Origin: Phyto melanocephala
Taxonomy: Eukaryota > Arthropoda > Insecta > Diptera > Rhinophoridae
Assembly: GCA_941918925.1 (NCBI GenBank)
Contig: OW799237.1
Location: 1,283,201 to 1,347,200 of the forward strand
Direction of reading: 5' to 3'
DNA length: 64,000 bases
Shown: one piece after another, positions 60,570 through 64,000 of the stretch
How the letters are laid out: each line of letters starts with the position of its first letter
How positions within the stretch are numbered: position 1 is the first letter of the stretch
Program-made: the position numbers and the translations under genes
Notes under the pieces: model-generated
What the model was told of the DNA's origin: nothing
The model's database searches: none
Seen by the model: only the letters and a program-made list of their open reading frames with translations

Positions 60570-61005
60570 CGAATTGATTTGATATTTCGCACACGTTGAG
60601 ATTCCATTAATGTATAAATTATTTATTAAGAAATAGGATATGCCACGCCCAACCAAATTAAAGATTTACTATTAAGTAAATATCTTCAATCTTTTGTATT
60701 TTTATCAATAGTTTAGAGATCAGTTTTTTTATAAAAATAATTTCATTTTATTCCAGTATATTTTGATATTTTTATTTGTTTATACTTTCGCCTAAGAAGA
60801 TATCCAAAGTAGTAGCGAAATATTGGAATAAAATAAAATTATTTTTATAAAAAAACTGATCTCAAGCTTAAAAAATAAAACAACTATTGATATAAATTCA
60901 ATAGTTACTTTTAACTGTTTCTTCTGACCCAATTTTTGTAAAACCTGTCTAACGCATTAACCACATCTTGACATTATATCTTATAAAAAAGTTAAGGCAG
61001 TGCCA
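60570..61005 (-). repeat. Diverged relatives of the GGCGTGGCACTGCC repeat flanking a hairpin
   Basis: On the minus strand two units start gggcgtggcatatcc (about 60655) and ggcgtggcactgcc (about 61003). The first is followed by aacgtgtgcgaaatatc, parallel to the 122-bp units at 31461-31890. Between the two units lies the long hairpin at 60716-60863. Confidence 0.55.
60716..60863. repeat. Hairpin with 44-bp arms and 60-nt loop
   Basis: Arms 60716-60759 and 60820-60863 pair at 42 of 44 positions (both start gagatcagtttttttataaa on their own strand). The loop contains a smaller hairpin, TTTCGC...GCGAAA. The structure could be a foldback element or the source of a hairpin RNA. No target duplication was identified. 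Confidence 0.85.
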
Positions 61006-61687
61006 CGCCTATACAAAGTAAGAAATTGCGTTTATAAAACTTTTTATAAATATTAAGTTGGTCTAACGAGACGAAAAGTGGGCGCTGCGAGGTCTTAATG
61101 TGCTACAGATGACCATTTTTATTTAAAACGAAATATGATTTAATGATTTACTTTTAATATGATATTTTAAAAAAAGAATTTAGTTAAATTGTTAACTAGT
61201 TTAATATACTGTAACAGGAATTACACCAAAAATTTTCTAGTACAAATCGCACACTAAAAAATTAACTTCACAACTCAAAATTATAATTATAATCTATAAA
61301 TTGATTCACAGTACACATCCCTAACTACTCCAAATATACCATTCTCATTACTATCATTTTTGATTGGAAAAATACCGTTATGTCTATTTTGAAGTTAATT
61401 GGATTGATTCTATACCATCAATAGTTTTGTACCTCTCTTACAAATTTGAAAATTTTGTGTTGTAACGTTATTGTATTTAATCTACGATATATTATTTTAT
61501 TTTCATTTCTTCATAAAAAAAATTTTAGCGCAAAATTTTGTGTTGAGAATTACAAAATTTTCCTAAATAAAAAATATATTGTTTTTTATTGCTGCGAAAA
61601 TACTAAATTTTCAAGGTAGAGAACGTCTTTGTTGTCCTATCCTATTTGTTCTATGTAATAGTAATCAAAATTTACTATTGTATGTGT
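61006..61687. other. AT-rich DNA without a recognisable gene
   Basis: No feature can be supported. Confidence 0.4.
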
Positions 61688-62210
61688 TATACTATGTTCA
61701 CACAGGCGCCTAAATTGTCAATTTATAATATTATCGCAATTAAAGGCCTTATTGAGCTCAATTTACCATACTAAAAATTATTTTTAAATTGAGCAATATA
61801 TTCTTAATTGTTTCACTTATTGTCTAAAACTCGAAATACAACTCTTGAGAAGTATGTTCAGTGAGAAGAAAATTCTATAGGTGGCATTTCTAATGTCAAA
61901 CAAATAAATATACAAAAAATAAAAAGTAAGAAAATGAAAAGTTTTTGAAGAAAATTTTAAAAAAATGTTTGAATAAATTCAAATACATACATATAAGTAT
62001 ATATATGTATGAATATAATTGTAAATATATTTTATAAGCAGGAAAACCCCTGAAAAGAAGGCATTATTTGATTTGGTATAAATACATCGTATTTTACAGC
62101 TATCAAATGCTAATGGAGTAAGATAAATTGAGTATGTCTGAACACTTATTTTAATTGCTCAATCAACACTAAATTGAAACAATTAAAAATATCTGTCTGA
62201 ACAGGGTATA
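61688..62210. mobile_element. Candidate MITE with 18-bp imperfect TIRs
   Basis: The left end TATACTATGTTCACACAG and the right end (reversed) TATACCCTGTTCAGACAG match at 15 of 18 positions. Weaker inverted similarity continues inward (aattgtcaattta versus aattgtttcaattta). The interior has several attgagc/gctcaat motifs. There is no coding capacity and no clear target duplication, unless TATA or part of it is the duplication. Confidence 0.5.
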
Positions 62211-64000
62211 GTGAAATAAAACTTTTGATTTCTGTATTTAAATTAAATATTTTAAAAATTTTGGAACACCCTTTTAGAAAATTTCAAAATTTCAGCCACA
62301 CATATCGAATCGTTTTTAAGAAAAAAAATTATTTATTTTAACAATTGCCACACGCATTTTGAATACATGGAATACATTTTGTATCACCGAGTATTTTATT
62401 TACAATTTCGTAATTGAAATCGAGTTTAAATAAATAATTGTAACAGCATGTTTTCAATTTACACAATTTTCATTAATAACAATTATCAATTTTCTGCTCT
62501 GTAATATCGAGGGAGCGACAAAGAAAAAATAATACAAATAACAGTAGCAGCCAGTGTTGAATAAATAAAATCGCAAAGAAAAAAGTCAACCTTCAATGAT
62601 GAAAAGTAAATAGAACCATTAACACTTTTCGTAACAATGAACAGCAACAAAAAAACCACTACAACAATTCATCCATACATTGAATGGAAAACCTCAAATT
62701 ATAACAAATGAAAAATTTAAATAATGGAGTAGATATTTTGTACAAATTTTGTAAATGTTTGCTGGAAAAAGAGTGTGTGTGTGTGTGAGAGAGAGTGAGA
62801 GGCACAAGAAGAAAGTTAAAAAGGTAGTAGCGTTTAGTTACTCCCTTAATATAATTTTACGGAAATTCAGTCACAGGCACAGCTGTTAAACAGAACAATA
62901 TACAAAAAAAAAAAAAATTGTAACAAATGTTTTTATTTTCAATAGAGCCAACGACGAAAAAAAAAATGTAACAGTCAATAATGGGGCAAAACGTTAATAC
63001 AATAGAAGAAATGGAATTGGTAGTATAAAAAGCGTTATGTATGAATGTGCGAGTGAATTTTTATGGAAAACAACATTATTTTAAAGGCGCTTAATGTATT
63101 TGTATTTGCGGAGCAGAGTGTGGGAGTATGAAATCGTTCAGCTTCACTACGTCACTACAACCAAACAAATAAATGGACCTGAAATAATTTCGTATAAAGG
63201 CTGACAAACACCCAGGCCTACAGCAACGCTTAAAAAATTTTTCTTATTCAATTCACGTTGCAATGCCGGGCGTTAAACTAGTGTGTTTTATATTTTATCC
63301 CATATGTTGATGTCAATTCACATTTCTAGCTCATATTCGCCGTCATACAAAATCGACTTGTCAACAACAACGACAAAAAAAGAATAAAAAATAAACAAAA
63401 TTGTTTAACATGTAATTTGATATTAATAAAAATGGGTTTGCACCATTATCGTGCAGAACACAAAACAGTTTTTCTATTTATGAGGCGTAATTTTAGGCAA
63501 TTTTTTACTTATTTCTTTTTTTTACTGTTTTTTTTTTTAAATGTTTTCGTGCTTTCATGAAGAAGCTTTTAGGTAAAAGTATTAAAAAATTATACGTAAT
63601 GTCATTTATAAAAAAAAAAAAATAAATGAATATTCAATAAAGTAGTTGCCTTTCCCCTATGACGTCTTGTGTGCGTTACTTGCTGGCTGTTTTTGTATAC
63701 ATTTAATGGTTGGTTGTTAATCATAATGTCATTATGTCGCTTTTATTGATCACACACATGACTGCAAGTGTCACATTTAAGCATCCTCTAAGCAAGTCAT
63801 GTGTTTCATTTACAAATAAATATATTGAGAAGGGCCAGTAGGAAATTGATAAAGAAAAGCAGGCTCAATATTTAGGAAGCAATGTATAAATATTTTTACT
63901 CAACAAACTAATTTCTGAAAGTTTCTTATTTAATGAAATGTTCCTAAAATTTTTTAGACTCTTGTCACAGAATTTAAATTGTATATCAGAGTTATAACTG
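62211..64000. other. AT-rich DNA without a recognisable gene
   Basis: No supported gene to the window end. A (GT)n(GA)n microsatellite lies at about 62771-62802. Poly(A) and poly(T) runs are common. Confidence 0.5.

Overview
This is a strongly AT-rich stretch of insect nuclear DNA, most likely from a higher fly (Diptera, probably a calyptrate rather than Drosophila). The best clue is four copies of a DINE-1/Helentron-like element. They keep the landmark layout of the Drosophila family (a 5' hairpin, a GTCY-type microsatellite, a block reading tatatactttatggggtcgg, and a 3' hairpin ending in GGGTATA) but differ in sequence. A BEL/Pao retrotransposon, RNase H-bearing non-LTR fossils, and mariner, piggyBac, hAT and Tourist-like elements fit the same picture. 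I found no convincing host exon, tRNA, rRNA or other cellular gene. The only long open reading frame (1731 codons, minus strand) belongs to the BEL/Pao element. The window is therefore intergenic or inside a very large intron.

Layout. 1-10.3 kb: mostly featureless AT-rich DNA with one non-LTR fossil near 3.4-3.8 kb. 10.3-11.9 kb: two DINE-1-like copies in tandem orientation. 11.9-17.6 kb: AT-rich DNA with a second non-LTR fossil. 17.65-18.80 kb: a decayed mariner-type transposon with a 5'-truncated LINE nested inside it. 21.07-21.71 kb: a truncated, inverted DINE-1-like copy. 23.83-30.72 kb: a complete BEL/Pao element with identical 312-bp LTRs and a TAATC target duplication. 30.7-38.6 kb: a dense cluster holding an inverted pair of MITEs, a 122-bp tandem repeat, a Tourist-like foldback MITE, a mariner fossil, a piggyBac remnant, and a non-autonomous hAT full of palindromes. 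The same cluster has two inverted ~230-bp repeats, each carrying a hammerhead-ribozyme-like motif. 38.6-64 kb: mainly featureless DNA with two more non-LTR fossils, another mariner-type fossil, small TIR elements, a fourth DINE-1-like copy at 58.3-59.0 kb, and a 44-bp-arm hairpin at 60.7 kb.

The elements do not form a pathway. The intact gag-pol encodes all the enzymes needed for copying the BEL element, whereas the others are non-autonomous or dead. The item most worth following is the pair of 71-nt hammerhead-like motifs at 34890-34960 (+) and 37552-37622 (-). All recognisable retroelements lie on the minus strand, which may hint that the window sits inside a plus-strand transcription unit.
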